From Gammaproteobacteria bacterium (GTDB lineage Bacteria; Pseudomonadota; Gammaproteobacteria; Steroidobacterales; UBA11654), in assembly GCA_029244925.1 (NCBI GenBank), contig JAQWQE010000068.1:1-35807 (forward strand): DNA of 35,807 nt. The letters run 5' to 3'. A model generated the notes under the pieces. It did no database searches and was not told the DNA's origin. It saw nothing but the letters and a program-made list of their open reading frames with translations. The position numbers were made by a program, and so were the translations under genes. Below, piece by piece: positions 17,132 to 27,057 of this stretch. Each line of letters opens with the position of its first letter. Position 1 is the stretch's first letter.

Positions 17132-18496
17132 ATCTCTAATATTCAAAGAAAATCTCTTCATGGCCATTGGTCTTCTAGGCTCATGTTTATATTGGCTGTT
17201 AGTGGTTCCGCTATTGGCTTAGGAAATATCTGGAAGTTTCCGTATATTACAGGTGTAAACGGTGGAGGTGCATTTGTAATAATTTATCTTATATGCATCT
17301 TCTCAATTGGTTTACCCATCATGATTTCAGAAATTATGATTGGCAGAAAAGGCAAAAGAAACCCTATTACCTCAATGGAAATCCTAGGTATAGAAGAAAC
17401 TGGTAATGGTGTTTGGAAAATTGTCGGTTTTATTGGTTTAATGGCTGGATTCTTAATCTTATCATTTTACAGTGTAATTGCGGGTTGGACATTCCATTAT
17501 TTTCTCTTAACACTTCAAGGATTATTCATTGAAACTTCTGCTATGGAAGTGAAAACTGTCTTTAATCAATTGACTCAATCCATACCCAAACAATTAATAT
17601 ATCATTCATTTTTTATGATTCTTACAGTTTCTATTATTTCAAAAGGGGTTCGAAATGGCCTTGAGAAAGCAGTTTATTTTATGATGCCTGCTTTATTAAT
17701 TATAATGTGTATATTGCTCTATTATTCTATTACTCAAGGTAATTTCTCAGAAGGAGTATCTTTTTTATTCAAACCTGATTTCTCGATAATAACAGCTTCA
17801 ACTATACTGGTAGCAATGGGTCATGCTTTTTTTACATTGAGTTTAGGCATGGGTTGTGTAGTCATGTATGGAGCATATCTCCAAGACCATGAATCAATTT
17901 TTAAAACCTCTATAATTATTATTCTATGCGATACTTTTATAGCTTTGTTTGCAGGTTTGATTATATTTCCTATTGTATTTGCTAACAATCTGGATCCTGG
18001 AGCTGGACCAGGTTTGATTTTTCAAACTCTACCTTTAGCATTTGGTCAAATAAATGGTGGAATTCTATTTGGCGCTTTATTTTTTGCTTTAATCTCATTT
18101 GCTGCCTTAACTTCTGCAATAAGCCTATTAGAGCCTTCAGTTGTTTGGCTAATTGAAAAAAGACAAATAAGACGTTCAACTGCTGCCATTTTAATGGGAC
18201 TATTGATTTGGACTATGGGTTTATTTACGATTTTATCGTTTAATAATCTCTCCTCTTTTGTATTCTGGAAAGGTACAATATTTGATAATATTGACTTCTT
18301 AGCTAGCAATATCTTGTTACCAATAAGTGGATTACTCTTTACTGTTTTTGCTAGCTGGTTCATGAGTCATAAGTCATCTAAAAGAGAATTATCAGACACA
18401 ACTACACTTCAGTACAATATTTGGCGATTTCTAGCACGATACATAGCACCATTAGCTGTCATTATAATATTAATTAATTTTATTGGGGTTTTTTAG
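17132..18496 (+). CDS. Sodium:neurotransmitter symporter (SNF) family transporter
   Basis: Annotated ATG at 17183, but the conserved SNF N-terminus (HGHWSSRLMFILAVSGSAIGLGNIWKFPY) is encoded in frame upstream. Candidate non-canonical start ATC 17132 (or ATT 17141) with AAAGGA at 17118-17123. Confidence 0.8.
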   Translation: MSNIQRKSLHGHWSSRLMFILAVSGSAIGLGNIWKFPYITGVNGGGAFVIIYLICIFSIGLPIMISEIMIGRKGKRNPITSMEILGIEETGNGVWKIVGFIGLMAGFLILSFYSVIAGWTFHYFLLTLQGLFIETSAMEVKTVFNQLTQSIPKQLIYHSFFMILTVSIISKGVRNGLEKAVYFMMPALLIIMCILLYYSITQGNFSEGVSFLFKPDFSIITASTILVAMGHAFFTLSLGMGCVVMYGAYLQDHESIFKTSIIIILCDTFIALFAGLIIFPIVFANNLDPGAGPGLIFQTLPLAFGQINGGILFGALFFALISFAALTSAISLLEPSVVWLIEKRQIRRSTAAILMGLLIWTMGLFTILSFNNLSSFVFWKGTIFDNIDFLASNILLPISGLLFTVFASWFMSHKSSKRELSDTTTLQYNIWRFLARYIAPLAVIIILINFIGVF

Positions 18497-18499
18497 GGT

Positions 18500-18934
18500 T
18501 TGGAATATTTTGAAAAGATAATAAATATTGAAGAACCAGTTGAGAATATCTACAGCATTATTGTCAATATAAATCATTACCCTGATTTCTTACCTTACTG
18601 CGATTCAACTACTATTCTATCAACAACAAAAGATGCTATAACAGCAAAAATAGATTTCAACTTCTATAGTTATAAAGTATCAATTACAACTGAAAATAAA
18701 AATATTCAAAATGAGAGAATTGAAATGACACTAATGGATGGACCATTTGATTCTTTTAATGCAATTTGGGTATTTAGTAAAAATTCACCACACTCAACCA
18801 GTATTAAGTATTCAATGGATTATGCAGTTTCAAATCCTATCATTGCAATGCTTATAAGAAAAAATAGGAATGTTTTTATTGATAATTTTATAGCAGCTTT
18901 TAAAAAACAGATTAAAAAGAAAGCAGCTAGCTAG
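18500..18934 (+). CDS. ratA: RatA/Coq10-type SRPBCC protein (TTG start)
   Basis: 144 aa; EEPVENIYSIIVNINHYPDFLPYC, typical of RatA; located near smpB and bamE. Confidence 0.88.
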   Translation: MEYFEKIINIEEPVENIYSIIVNINHYPDFLPYCDSTTILSTTKDAITAKIDFNFYSYKVSITTENKNIQNERIEMTLMDGPFDSFNAIWVFSKNSPHSTSIKYSMDYAVSNPIIAMLIRKNRNVFIDNFIAAFKKQIKKKAAS

Positions 18935-19262
18935 TATCTGTCAGGACATCTTTTTCTATTGATGTAACTATTCCATCCATAAAATTTATTATTAGCCAGT
19001 AACGCTGGCTGTCTTCGTTATCATCTGCATTCATTCGAGGTTGATATAAATAAATATAATCCCATCTTTCAGATTCGTAAGGAGTTCCTACAACTGGCCC
19101 TCCAAGTAAATATCTAATTTGGCTTTTTGTCATTCCAATCTCAATACGATCAAGATTTTCTAAATTTAATAGATTTCCTTGTTGTAGTTCTGGTCTATAC
19201 ACACAAGAGACGTTTAAAATGACTACAACTAACAACAGCAATGCTTTCATATTCTGATACAT
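18927..19262 (-). CDS. bamE: Outer membrane assembly lipoprotein BamE
   Basis: 111 aa; lipobox-like VSCVYRPELQQGNLL, IEIGMTKSQIRYLLGGPVVGTPYESERWDYIY. Confidence 0.93.
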   Translation of the reverse strand: MYQNMKALLLLVVVILNVSCVYRPELQQGNLLNLENLDRIEIGMTKSQIRYLLGGPVVGTPYESERWDYIYLYQPRMNADDNEDSQRYWLIINFMDGIVTSIEKDVLTDTS

Positions 19263-19269
19263 CCTTTAT

Positions 19270-20157
19270 TTAATTCTTTTTTTTATTAGAACCCCATAAC
19301 AACTTAGATCTTAGCACATCAAAATAATCATAATCCTCTGGATGAATAAGCTTTATTGGGGTTTTTGTAGCATTAATTATAATTGTTTCACCTTGCTTAA
19401 TCTCATAACTAGAGTCTCCGTCTAATGCAATTTCTGCAATTTCACCAGTGTTTAGTATGGGTTCAATTAAGATCTCTGAATTTGATGGTATAACCATAGG
19501 TCTATCATTAAGAGAATGAGGACAAATTGGCACTAATATAAATGCTTCAACATCAGGTTTTAGTATTGGACCTCCACAACTTAAGGAATATGCAGTGGAG
19601 CCTGTAGGAGTAGAGACAATAAAACCGTCACCTTCATGTTGATTAATGTAGTTACCATCAATAGAAGTAGTGACTTTCATCATACGACCAGTTTCTTTTC
19701 TCCTTATAGCTACATCATTGAGAGCGATGCCTATAGAGTTTTTGATACCATCTTTATTAATTATAGTTTCAATAAGCAGTCTATCTTCAGTTATAAATTT
19801 ACCTGATATCAAGTTATTTATAGTTTTATTTGCAGCCGAGGGATTGATATCAGTTAAAAAACCTAGCCTTCCTTTATTAATGCCAGTGACTGGAATTTGG
19901 TGCTGGTGTGAAAGTTTAGCAGACTTAAGCATTGTTCCATCTCCACCTATAGAGATTATTAGGTCGCATTGATGTATTTCTGATTCATTAATAACTTTTA
20001 TCAGATCTATTTCAGTAATATTATTAGAATAAGAGGAATCAAATATTTTAACAGATACATCATGACTGAAATTCTTTTGAAGAATAACTTTTAAGCTATC
20101 AACTGAATTTTGATCGCCAGTATTGAGTACGAAAAGAATATTTTTAAAGCTTGGCAT
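19270..20157 (-). CDS. nadK: NAD kinase
   Basis: 295 aa; IISIGGDGTMLKSAKL, TGINKGRLGFLTD, DGFIVSTPTGSTAYSLSCGGPI. Confidence 0.97.
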   Translation of the reverse strand: MPSFKNILFVLNTGDQNSVDSLKVILQKNFSHDVSVKIFDSSYSNNITEIDLIKVINESEIHQCDLIISIGGDGTMLKSAKLSHQHQIPVTGINKGRLGFLTDINPSAANKTINNLISGKFITEDRLLIETIINKDGIKNSIGIALNDVAIRRKETGRMMKVTTSIDGNYINQHEGDGFIVSTPTGSTAYSLSCGGPILKPDVEAFILVPICPHSLNDRPMVIPSNSEILIEPILNTGEIAEIALDGDSSYEIKQGETIIINATKTPIKLIHPEDYDYFDVLRSKLLWGSNKKKN

Positions 20158-20237
20158 TAATATTGTTCTTGACTAGTTATTATTAATTGGAAATGATAAC
20201 AAATTATTATGATCTAAGTTTAGGACTATTATTTTAC

Positions 20238-21281
20238 ATGGATAATGAAGATAACAAAATACCATCAGGAAGAGCTAAGGATATCTTATCAGTCATTATT
20301 AATAAGTACATAGCTGAAGGAATACCAATTGGGTCTAAAAACCTATCCATGTCTGATCAAATAGATTTAAGTCCAGCATCCATCAGAAATGTGATGTCGG
20401 ATCTAGAAAACTTAGGTTTTATAGCTTCTCCTCATACTTCAGCTGGAAGAATACCAACATCCAAAGGCTATCGTTTCTTTATAGATAGTTTGCTTCAACT
20501 TCAACCAGTCAATGATAGGGAAGTTGAATCCATTAAAGAAAAAGTAATCAATAAAGAATCAAACAGCAGAGAATTAGCTAAAAATATATCATTAACATTA
20601 TCTACTATCACCCAATTAGCAGGAATTGTGACGGTACCCAAACAAAATGTATCCAGATTAAAGGAATTAGATTTTATACCTTTATCAGAAAACAGAATAC
20701 TCGCCATATTGGTCATAAATGATTCAGAAGTTGAAAATAGAATTCTGCAAATGAAGAGAGGGTACACTCGTGATGAATTGAGACTCACTTCTAATTATAT
20801 TAATCAAAATTACATAGGAAGAAGCTTCAATTACATTAAAAATGATTTACTAAAACAGTTAAAAAGAACAAAAGAATTAGCTAATTCTTTAATGAACGAC
20901 ATAGTTAACATTGCTGAAGAAGTTTCAGATGAAAGCAGTTCAGATGAGTACATACTTAGCGGTGAAAATAAATTACTAGACTTTGATAAACCATCAAACA
21001 TAAAAGAACTCAAATCTTTATTTGATGCTTTTAATGAAAAACAAGAAATACTTCATCTTTTAGATAAAAGTATGACTACAAGTAATATACAAATTTTTAT
21101 TGGAGAAGAATCTGGCTATAAAATGTTTAATAACTGTAGCTTGATAACTTCTCCATACACAACTGAGGACGGAGCTATAGGAGTTCTTGGTGTCATAGGT
21201 CCAACTAGAATTGCCTATCAAAAAGTTATACCTATTGTTGATATTACTGCAAAAATATTAAACCAATCATTGAAATCATAA
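20238..21281 (+). CDS. hrcA: Heat-inducible transcription repressor HrcA
   Basis: Longest ORF begins 20187 (TTG); MDNEDNKIPSGRAKDILSVIINKYIAEGIPIGSKNLS at 20238 looks like the natural start. DLSPASIRNVMSDLENLGFIASPHTSAGRIPTSKGYRFFID is diagnostic. Confidence 0.95.
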   Translation: MDNEDNKIPSGRAKDILSVIINKYIAEGIPIGSKNLSMSDQIDLSPASIRNVMSDLENLGFIASPHTSAGRIPTSKGYRFFIDSLLQLQPVNDREVESIKEKVINKESNSRELAKNISLTLSTITQLAGIVTVPKQNVSRLKELDFIPLSENRILAILVINDSEVENRILQMKRGYTRDELRLTSNYINQNYIGRSFNYIKNDLLKQLKRTKELANSLMNDIVNIAEEVSDESSSDEYILSGENKLLDFDKPSNIKELKSLFDAFNEKQEILHLLDKSMTTSNIQIFIGEESGYKMFNNCSLITSPYTTEDGAIGVLGVIGPTRIAYQKVIPIVDITAKILNQSLKS

Positions 21282-21314
21282 AATTCAACCTTATAAAGTA
21301 TATGAGGAAATATT

Positions 21315-21890
21315 ATGAATGAAGAAATCAAAGAAGAACTATTCAATAAAGCTGATGAAACTATCGACCCAATAACAGATAAAAACAATGAAGAAATCAT
21401 AGATGAAACACTAGAACAAAATATTGATCCCTTATTATTAGCTCAAACAGAAGCTAAAGAAAATTGGGATAAAGTTCTAAGATTGCAGGCTGAAATTGAC
21501 AACCTCAGAAAACGCACTTTCAAAGATATTGAAAATGCAAGTAGAGGTTCTATAGAAAGAGTTATACAAGAAATCCTTCCTGTTATAGATAGTTTTGAGT
21601 TAGGTCTAAAAGTAGACACAACAACTAAAGAAGGTGTGGAAACATTTATAGAAGGTCAATCTTCAACATTTAAAATCCTAAAGAGTATTTTGGAAAAGCT
21701 TTCAATAGAGACCATCAACCCAAAAGGCATGCAATATGACGCATCCTTTCATGAAGTTATAACAATGGCGGAAGACAAGAATATAAAGCCAGGTTATATT
21801 ATTGAAGTTATTCAAAAAGGCTATAGGTTACAACAGCGATTACTTAGACCGGCAAGAGTTATAGTCAGTTCTGATAATGAAAATAAATAA
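21315..21890 (+). CDS. grpE: Nucleotide exchange factor GrpE
   Basis: 191 aa; NWDKVLRLQAEIDNLRKRTFKDIENA, VIDSFELGL, VIQKGYRLQQRLLRPARVIVS. Confidence 0.97.
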   Translation: MNEEIKEELFNKADETIDPITDKNNEEIIDETLEQNIDPLLLAQTEAKENWDKVLRLQAEIDNLRKRTFKDIENASRGSIERVIQEILPVIDSFELGLKVDTTTKEGVETFIEGQSSTFKILKSILEKLSIETINPKGMQYDASFHEVITMAEDKNIKPGYIIEVIQKGYRLQQRLLRPARVIVSSDNENK

Positions 21891-21899
21891 TAACTTAGC

Positions 21900-21926
21900 C
21901 TTGAAAAAATATTACTCGTTCATATA
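21900..21926 (+). promoter_or_regulatory. Candidate heat-shock sigma32-type promoter of dnaK
   Basis: CTTGAA (21900-21905), 13 nt, TTCATATA (21919-21926; 6/8 to CCCATNTA). Confidence 0.5.
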
Positions 21927-21960
21927 AAGAGATTAACTAAAAACTTTTTTGGAGTAAACA

Positions 21961-23880
21961 ATGTCTAGAGTTATAGGAATAGATTTAGGAACAACAAATT
22001 CATGTGTTGCCATAATGGATGGGGATCAAGCAAAAGTAATTGAAAACAGCGAAGGCGACAGAACAACACCTTCCATAGTTGCATACACCAATGAAGATGA
22101 TAGATCTTTAGTAGGACAATCAGCAAAAAGACAAGCTGTTAGCAATCCAGAAAACACATTATTTGCTATCAAACGACTTATTGGTCGGAAATTTAACGAT
22201 AACTTAGTAAAAAAAGATATGGATAAAGTTCCATATAAAATCATAAAAGCTAAGAACGGAGATGCTTGGGTTACAGCTAGTAACAAAGAATTATCACCAC
22301 CAGCAATCTCAGCAGAAGTTTTAAGAAAAATGAAAGAAACAGCTGAAAGTTATCTAGGAGAAACTATAACTGAAGCAGTAGTGACAGTACCCGCATATTT
22401 CAATGACTCTCAAAGACAGGCAACTAAAGATGCAGGTAAAATTGCAGGATTAGATGTTAAAAGAATTATCAATGAACCTACAGCAGCAGCTTTAGCTTAT
22501 GGTCTTGATAAAAAGAGAGGCGATAGAAAAATTGCTGTCTATGATCTTGGTGGAGGTACATTTGATGTTTCAATTATAGAAATAGCTGATGTCGATGGTG
22601 AAAATCAATTTGAAGTATTAGCTACGAATGGAGATACATTTCTTGGTGGCGAAGACTTTGACCGAAGAATTATGGAACACTTGTTATCAGAGTTTACTAA
22701 ACAAACAGGCATGGATATTAAAAATGATCCACAAGCTGTTCAACGGCTGAAAGAAGCAGCTGAGAAAGCAAAAATTGAATTGTCTAATCAAGCACAAACA
22801 GATATTAATCTACCATACTTGACTGCTGATTCATCGGGTCCTAAACATTTAAATATGACTTTAACCAGAGCCAAGCTTGAATCTCTTGTCGAGGATTTAG
22901 TAGTTCAAACAATTGAGCCTTGTAAAACAGCTTTGAAGGATGCTGGATTGAAAGTTTCTGATATCAATGATGTTATTCTTGTTGGAGGTCAAACAAGGAT
23001 GCCTAAAGTCCAAGATGAAGTGAAATCATTTTTTGGCCAAGAACCAAGAAAAGATGTTAATCCAGATGAAGCTGTTGCTATTGGTGCTGGAATACAAGGA
23101 GGTGTTCTTTCAGGCGATGTTAAAGATGTTTTACTTCTCGATGTAACTCCACTGTCACTGGGAATTGAAACATTGGGTGGTGTTACAACAAAACTCATCG
23201 AAAAGAATACTACAATCCCAACAAAAGCAGACCAGGTTTTCTCCACAGCTGAGGACAATCAAACTGCGGTAACGATCCATGTACTTCAAGGAGAAAGAGA
23301 AAGAGCTCAAGACAATAAGTCATTGGGTAGGTTTGATCTAACAGATATTCCAGCTAAACCTAGAGGATTGCCACAGATTGAAGTTATTTTTGATATTGAT
23401 GCGAATGGAATAATTAATGTTTCTGCTAAAGATAAAGAAACAGGAAAAGAACAAAAAATTGTCATACAAGCATCCAGTGGTCTTTCTGACGAAGAAATTG
23501 AACAAATGATCTCAGAAGCAGAATCAAACGCTGAAGAAGATAAAAAATTTAGAGAGACTGTTGATATTAAAAATCAAGGTGACCAACTAGTGCATGCAAC
23601 TGAAAAAACACTTGAAGAGTTAGGTGAAAAAGTTGAGGCAGAAGAAAGAGCTAATATTGAATCAGCTATAGCTGAATTAAAAGACGCGCTCAAAGAAGAA
23701 GATAAAGATACTATTGAGGCTAAAATAAAAACATTAAGTGAGGCATCTGTTGGCATGGCACAAAAAGCTTTTGAAGAAGCACAGACTAAAGCCAATGATG
23801 ATAATGCTACATCTGATGATAAAGGAGTAGAAGACGTAGTTGATGCAGAATATGAAGAAGTAAAAGAAGAAGAAAAATAA
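21961..23880 (+). CDS. dnaK: Chaperone DnaK (Hsp70)
   Basis: 639 aa; [54 protein letters not shown]. Confidence 0.99.
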   Translation: MSRVIGIDLGTTNSCVAIMDGDQAKVIENSEGDRTTPSIVAYTNEDDRSLVGQSAKRQAVSNPENTLFAIKRLIGRKFNDNLVKKDMDKVPYKIIKAKNGDAWVTASNKELSPPAISAEVLRKMKETAESYLGETITEAVVTVPAYFNDSQRQATKDAGKIAGLDVKRIINEPTAAALAYGLDKKRGDRKIAVYDLGGGTFDVSIIEIADVDGENQFEVLATNGDTFLGGEDFDRRIMEHLLSEFTKQTGMDIKNDPQAVQRLKEAAEKAKIELSNQAQTDINLPYLTADSSGPKHLNMTLTRAKLESLVEDLVVQTIEPCKTALKDAGLKVSDINDVILVGGQTRMPKVQDEVKSFFGQEPRKDVNPDEAVAIGAGIQGGVLSGDVKDVLLLDVTPLSLGIETLGGVTTKLIEKNTTIPTKADQVFSTAEDNQTAVTIHVLQGERERAQDNKSLGRFDLTDIPAKPRGLPQIEVIFDIDANGIINVSAKDKETGKEQKIVIQASSGLSDEEIEQMISEAESNAEEDKKFRETVDIKNQGDQLVHATEKTLEELGEKVEAEERANIESAIAELKDALKEEDKDTIEAKIKTLSEASVGMAQKAFEEAQTKANDDNATSDDKGVEDVVDAEYEEVKEEEK

Positions 23881-23909
23881 CTATAATTAATTCTACATAT
23901 TAAATTACT

Positions 23910-23935
23910 ATAGGGTGGGTAATAACTTGCCCTAT
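23910..23935 (+). other. Intercistronic RNA hairpin between dnaK and dnaJ
   Basis: ATAGGGTGGGT-AATA-ACTTGCCCTAT: 11 consecutive pairs (three G-U) with a 4-nt loop, no trailing T-run. Confidence 0.7.
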
Positions 23936-23954
23936 CTATATTTGGACGTTTTAA

Positions 23955-25091
23955 ATGAGCAAACCTGATTATTATCAAACTTTGGGAATTGAAAAAAACT
24001 CAAGCGAATCAGAGATAAAGAAAGCTTATCGAAAAAAAGCAATGAAATATCATCCAGATCGCAACCCAGATGATAAAACCTCTGAAAACAAGTTCAAACA
24101 AGCCAAAGAAGCTTATGAGATTTTATCAGACCCTCAAACAAGAAATACATATGATCAATTTGGTCATGCTGGTATCAACTCTCAAGGAGGTATGGGAGGA
24201 GGTTTTAACTCAGGCGACTCTTTTAATGACGTATTTGGTGACATGTTTGGAGATATATTTGGAGGTAGAAGAGGAGGCAGTCAACAAAATCAATCTCAAA
24301 GAGGGTCAGATTTAAGATATGAGCTTACTTTGGATCTTGAGCAAGCGGTATTTGGCGATAAAGTTAGTATAAATATACCATCACTGAGCACATGTGAACC
24401 TTGCAATGGAAGTGGAGCAAAACCAGGAACATCCCCAACAACATGTCAGCAATGTGATGGAAGAGGAAATGTTAGGGTACAACAAGGATTTTTCACGCTC
24501 CAACAAACCTGCCCACAATGCAGAGGAGCTGGTCAAACAATAAACGACCCTTGTCAAAGTTGTTCAGGTCAAGGAAGAATTCAAAAACAAAGAACCATAT
24601 CGATTAAAATACCAGCAGGTGTAGATCAAAGCGATAGAGTTAGACTATCCAATGAAGGAGAAGCAGGAATTAGAGGTGGTTCATCTGGAGACTTGTTTGT
24701 AGATATCACTATCAGAGAACACCAAATCTTTCAAAGAGAAGGGAGTAATCTTTTCTGTGAAGTACCTACTAGATTTTCTACCGCAGTTCTAGGTGGAGTT
24801 TTGAAAGTACCCACAATAGATGGTGCTGTAAATCTAACAATTCCGGAAGAAACTCAATCTGGTAAAGTATTTAGACTTAAAGGAAAAGGCATTAAATCTT
24901 ACCGTGATAGAAGCATTGGTGACCTGTACTGTACTGTGCAAATTGAAACACCAGTTAGTTTGAATAAAAAACAAAAAGAACTATTGGAGGAATTTGAACA
25001 TTCACTCAACTCAAGTTCTAAAGAGCATCGGCCTCACAGAGACAATTGGAAGGCCAGTGTGAAAAGTTTCTTTGATAAGATAGGTATTTAA
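23955..25091 (+). CDS. dnaJ: Chaperone DnaJ
   Basis: 378 aa; J domain with HPD ([10 protein letters not shown]), Gly-rich region, four CxxCxGxG-like zinc repeats. Confidence 0.98.
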   Translation: MSKPDYYQTLGIEKNSSESEIKKAYRKKAMKYHPDRNPDDKTSENKFKQAKEAYEILSDPQTRNTYDQFGHAGINSQGGMGGGFNSGDSFNDVFGDMFGDIFGGRRGGSQQNQSQRGSDLRYELTLDLEQAVFGDKVSINIPSLSTCEPCNGSGAKPGTSPTTCQQCDGRGNVRVQQGFFTLQQTCPQCRGAGQTINDPCQSCSGQGRIQKQRTISIKIPAGVDQSDRVRLSNEGEAGIRGGSSGDLFVDITIREHQIFQREGSNLFCEVPTRFSTAVLGGVLKVPTIDGAVNLTIPEETQSGKVFRLKGKGIKSYRDRSIGDLYCTVQIETPVSLNKKQKELLEEFEHSLNSSSKEHRPHRDNWKASVKSFFDKIGI

Positions 25092-25155
25092 CAACTTATT
25101 CATAATCACATTAAAATATACCTTTACAATTGATTAAAGAAAAAAAGTTTTTAAT

Positions 25156-25848
25156 TTGAAACAAAATGCATTTCAACTTTTTGGCTCTCAACACTTGGTA
25201 GTATTATTCTTATCATTGTTATTTATTTACTTATTCCCAATATTAATTAATAAACATGCTTCAATATTTTTAAAAAATACTATTTCAAAAACATTAGCAA
25301 TTGTAATGATATTGAATGAGCTATCAAAACCTTTCTATAGAACATTCTTTTTCGATGATTTATTAATACAAAGCTTGCCTTTTCATATGTGTAACTTAGC
25401 TTCAATTTTAATGGGTTTATATTTTATAACTAAAAAAAGATTACTCTTTGAGATCAGTTTCTATTGGGCATTTACTGGAGGATTAATGGCTTTAATTACT
25501 CCTGATTTAACATATGCATTCCCTAATAAAGAGTGGTTTCCATTCTTCTTAGGACATAATTTAGCCATTATGAGTGTATTCTATGCAATGTATTGTTTTA
25601 ATGAAAAACCGGATAAGCAATCATTTAAAAAAGTTACTACTATTTCACTATTAACATTACCAGTTATCTACTTTCTGAATTATTCATTAGGCTATCCTGC
25701 TAACTATTGGTATCTAATTAGTAAACCAGAAGCAGACTCTTTGGCTAATTATTTACCTGATGCACCATTCCATATTATTCCTATAATCTTTATTGCTATT
25801 TTTCTTTTTTATCTCATTCAGCTGCCTTTTCGAAACCATAAAAATTAA
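25156..25848 (+). CDS. TIGR02206/YwaF-like integral membrane protein (TTG start)
   Basis: 230 aa, about 6-7 hydrophobic segments; PFHMCNLASILMGLYFI, FYWAFTGGLMALITPDLTYAFP. Confidence 0.72.
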   Translation: MKQNAFQLFGSQHLVVLFLSLLFIYLFPILINKHASIFLKNTISKTLAIVMILNELSKPFYRTFFFDDLLIQSLPFHMCNLASILMGLYFITKKRLLFEISFYWAFTGGLMALITPDLTYAFPNKEWFPFFLGHNLAIMSVFYAMYCFNEKPDKQSFKKVTTISLLTLPVIYFLNYSLGYPANYWYLISKPEADSLANYLPDAPFHIIPIIFIAIFLFYLIQLPFRNHKN

Positions 25849-25851
25849 AGA

Positions 25852-25880
25852 GTGACATCATCCCAATTTATCTCTAAGAT
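25852..25880 (+). promoter_or_regulatory. Candidate sigma70-type promoter for carAB
   Basis: GTGACA (25852-25857; 5/6) - 17 nt - TAAGAT (25875-25880; 4/6), immediately after the upstream stop codon. Confidence 0.35.
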
Positions 25881-25905
25881 ATTACGGGTTCCAACCATTT
25901 TTTCA

Positions 25906-25939
25906 GGAAGAACCTTTTTTAAAGGCTCTTCCTTTTTTT
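25906..25939 (+). terminator. Intrinsic terminator/attenuator in the carA leader
   Basis: GGAAGA-A-CCTTT / TTT / AAAGG-C-TCTTCC (11 pairs plus one A.C mismatch), then TTTTTTT (25933-25939); carA starts at 25960. Confidence 0.8.
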
Positions 25940-25959
25940 AAATAAAGGGATATAAAAAA

Positions 25960-27057
25960 TTGACAACAGCAGTTTTGGCACTTGAAGACGGTACCTTTTT
26001 CAAAGGGATTTCAATAGGTACTATTGGTAACTCAATAGGTGAAGTTGTATTCAATACAGCCATGACAGGTTACCAGGAAATTCTAACGGATCCTTCTTAC
26101 CACAAACAAATAGTCACTTTGACATACCCGCATATAGGTAATACTGGAACTAACAATGAAGATTACGAAAGTAGACAATCTTTTGCTGCTGGTCTGGTAA
26201 TAAGAGAGGCCTCAATATTATCTAGTAGTTGGAGAAATCAAGCAAATTTTAGAGATTTTTTAATAAAAGAAAACATTGTTGCTATAGCGGATATAGACAC
26301 CAGAAGATTAACAAATCATATTCGCACAGTAGGGTCATTGGCAGGATGCATTACAACTGATACCAATGATTTCGACCATGCAATAAGCAAAGCAAAAGAA
26401 TTTACTGGGCTCAATGGGTTGGATTTAGCAAAAGAAGTTTCCACAAAAGAAAGTTACGAATTAAAAACTAAACTAAACAATCAAGCCAATAATAATTTAA
26501 CTATTGTTGCTTATGATTTTGGAATTAAAAAAAACATCCTAAATATATTAAGTAAGTATGGTTGCAATGTAATCATTGTCCCTGCGGAAACAAAACCTGA
26601 AGAAGCTTTATCCATGAAGCCAGATGGGATATTTCTATCCAATGGTCCTGGTGATCCTGAACCATGTATCTATGCAATTGAATCCATTAAAGAGTATCTC
26701 AATAAAAAAATACCCATATTTGGTATTTGTCTCGGGCATCAGCTATTGGCGATTGCTAGTGGAGCTAAAACAGTAAAAATGAAATTCGGTCATCATGGTG
26801 CCAATCATCCTGTTAAAGATCTATCAACTGGAAACGTATTGATTACTAGTCAAAATCACGGCTTTACAATTGATGAGAACTCAATACCTTCTAATGTTAA
26901 AATTACACACAGATCACTTTTTGATAACTCAATTCAAGGCATAGAATTAAACGATTCAACAGCATATGGGTTTCAAGGTCATCCTGAAGCAAGTCCAGGT
27001 CCACATGATGTTTCACACTTATTTACAAAATTCATCGAGCTTATGAAAAATGCCTAA
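25960..27057 (+). CDS. carA: Carbamoyl-phosphate synthase small subunit (TTG start)
   Basis: 365 aa; [54 protein letters not shown] at 25945-25951. Confidence 0.98.
   Translation: MTTAVLALEDGTFFKGISIGTIGNSIGEVVFNTAMTGYQEILTDPSYHKQIVTLTYPHIGNTGTNNEDYESRQSFAAGLVIREASILSSSWRNQANFRDFLIKENIVAIADIDTRRLTNHIRTVGSLAGCITTDTNDFDHAISKAKEFTGLNGLDLAKEVSTKESYELKTKLNNQANNNLTIVAYDFGIKKNILNILSKYGCNVIIVPAETKPEEALSMKPDGIFLSNGPGDPEPCIYAIESIKEYLNKKIPIFGICLGHQLLAIASGAKTVKMKFGHHGANHPVKDLSTGNVLITSQNHGFTIDENSIPSNVKITHRSLFDNSIQGIELNDSTAYGFQGHPEASPGPHDVSHLFTKFIELMKNA

Noticed and set aside
18046-18363. Antisense ORFs within the SNF transporter (17982-18179, 18046-18363)
   Set aside because: Opposite a clear membrane-protein gene; composition consistent with antisense translation.
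22989-23258. Antisense ORFs inside dnaK (22026-22286, 22989-23258, 23574-23978)
   Set aside because: Fully opposite a highly conserved gene, Ser/Ala/Leu-rich mirror composition, no RBS or homology; expected by chance.
24070-24315. Alternate-frame ORF inside dnaJ
   Set aside because: Overlaps the conserved J and Gly-rich domains; short with no support.
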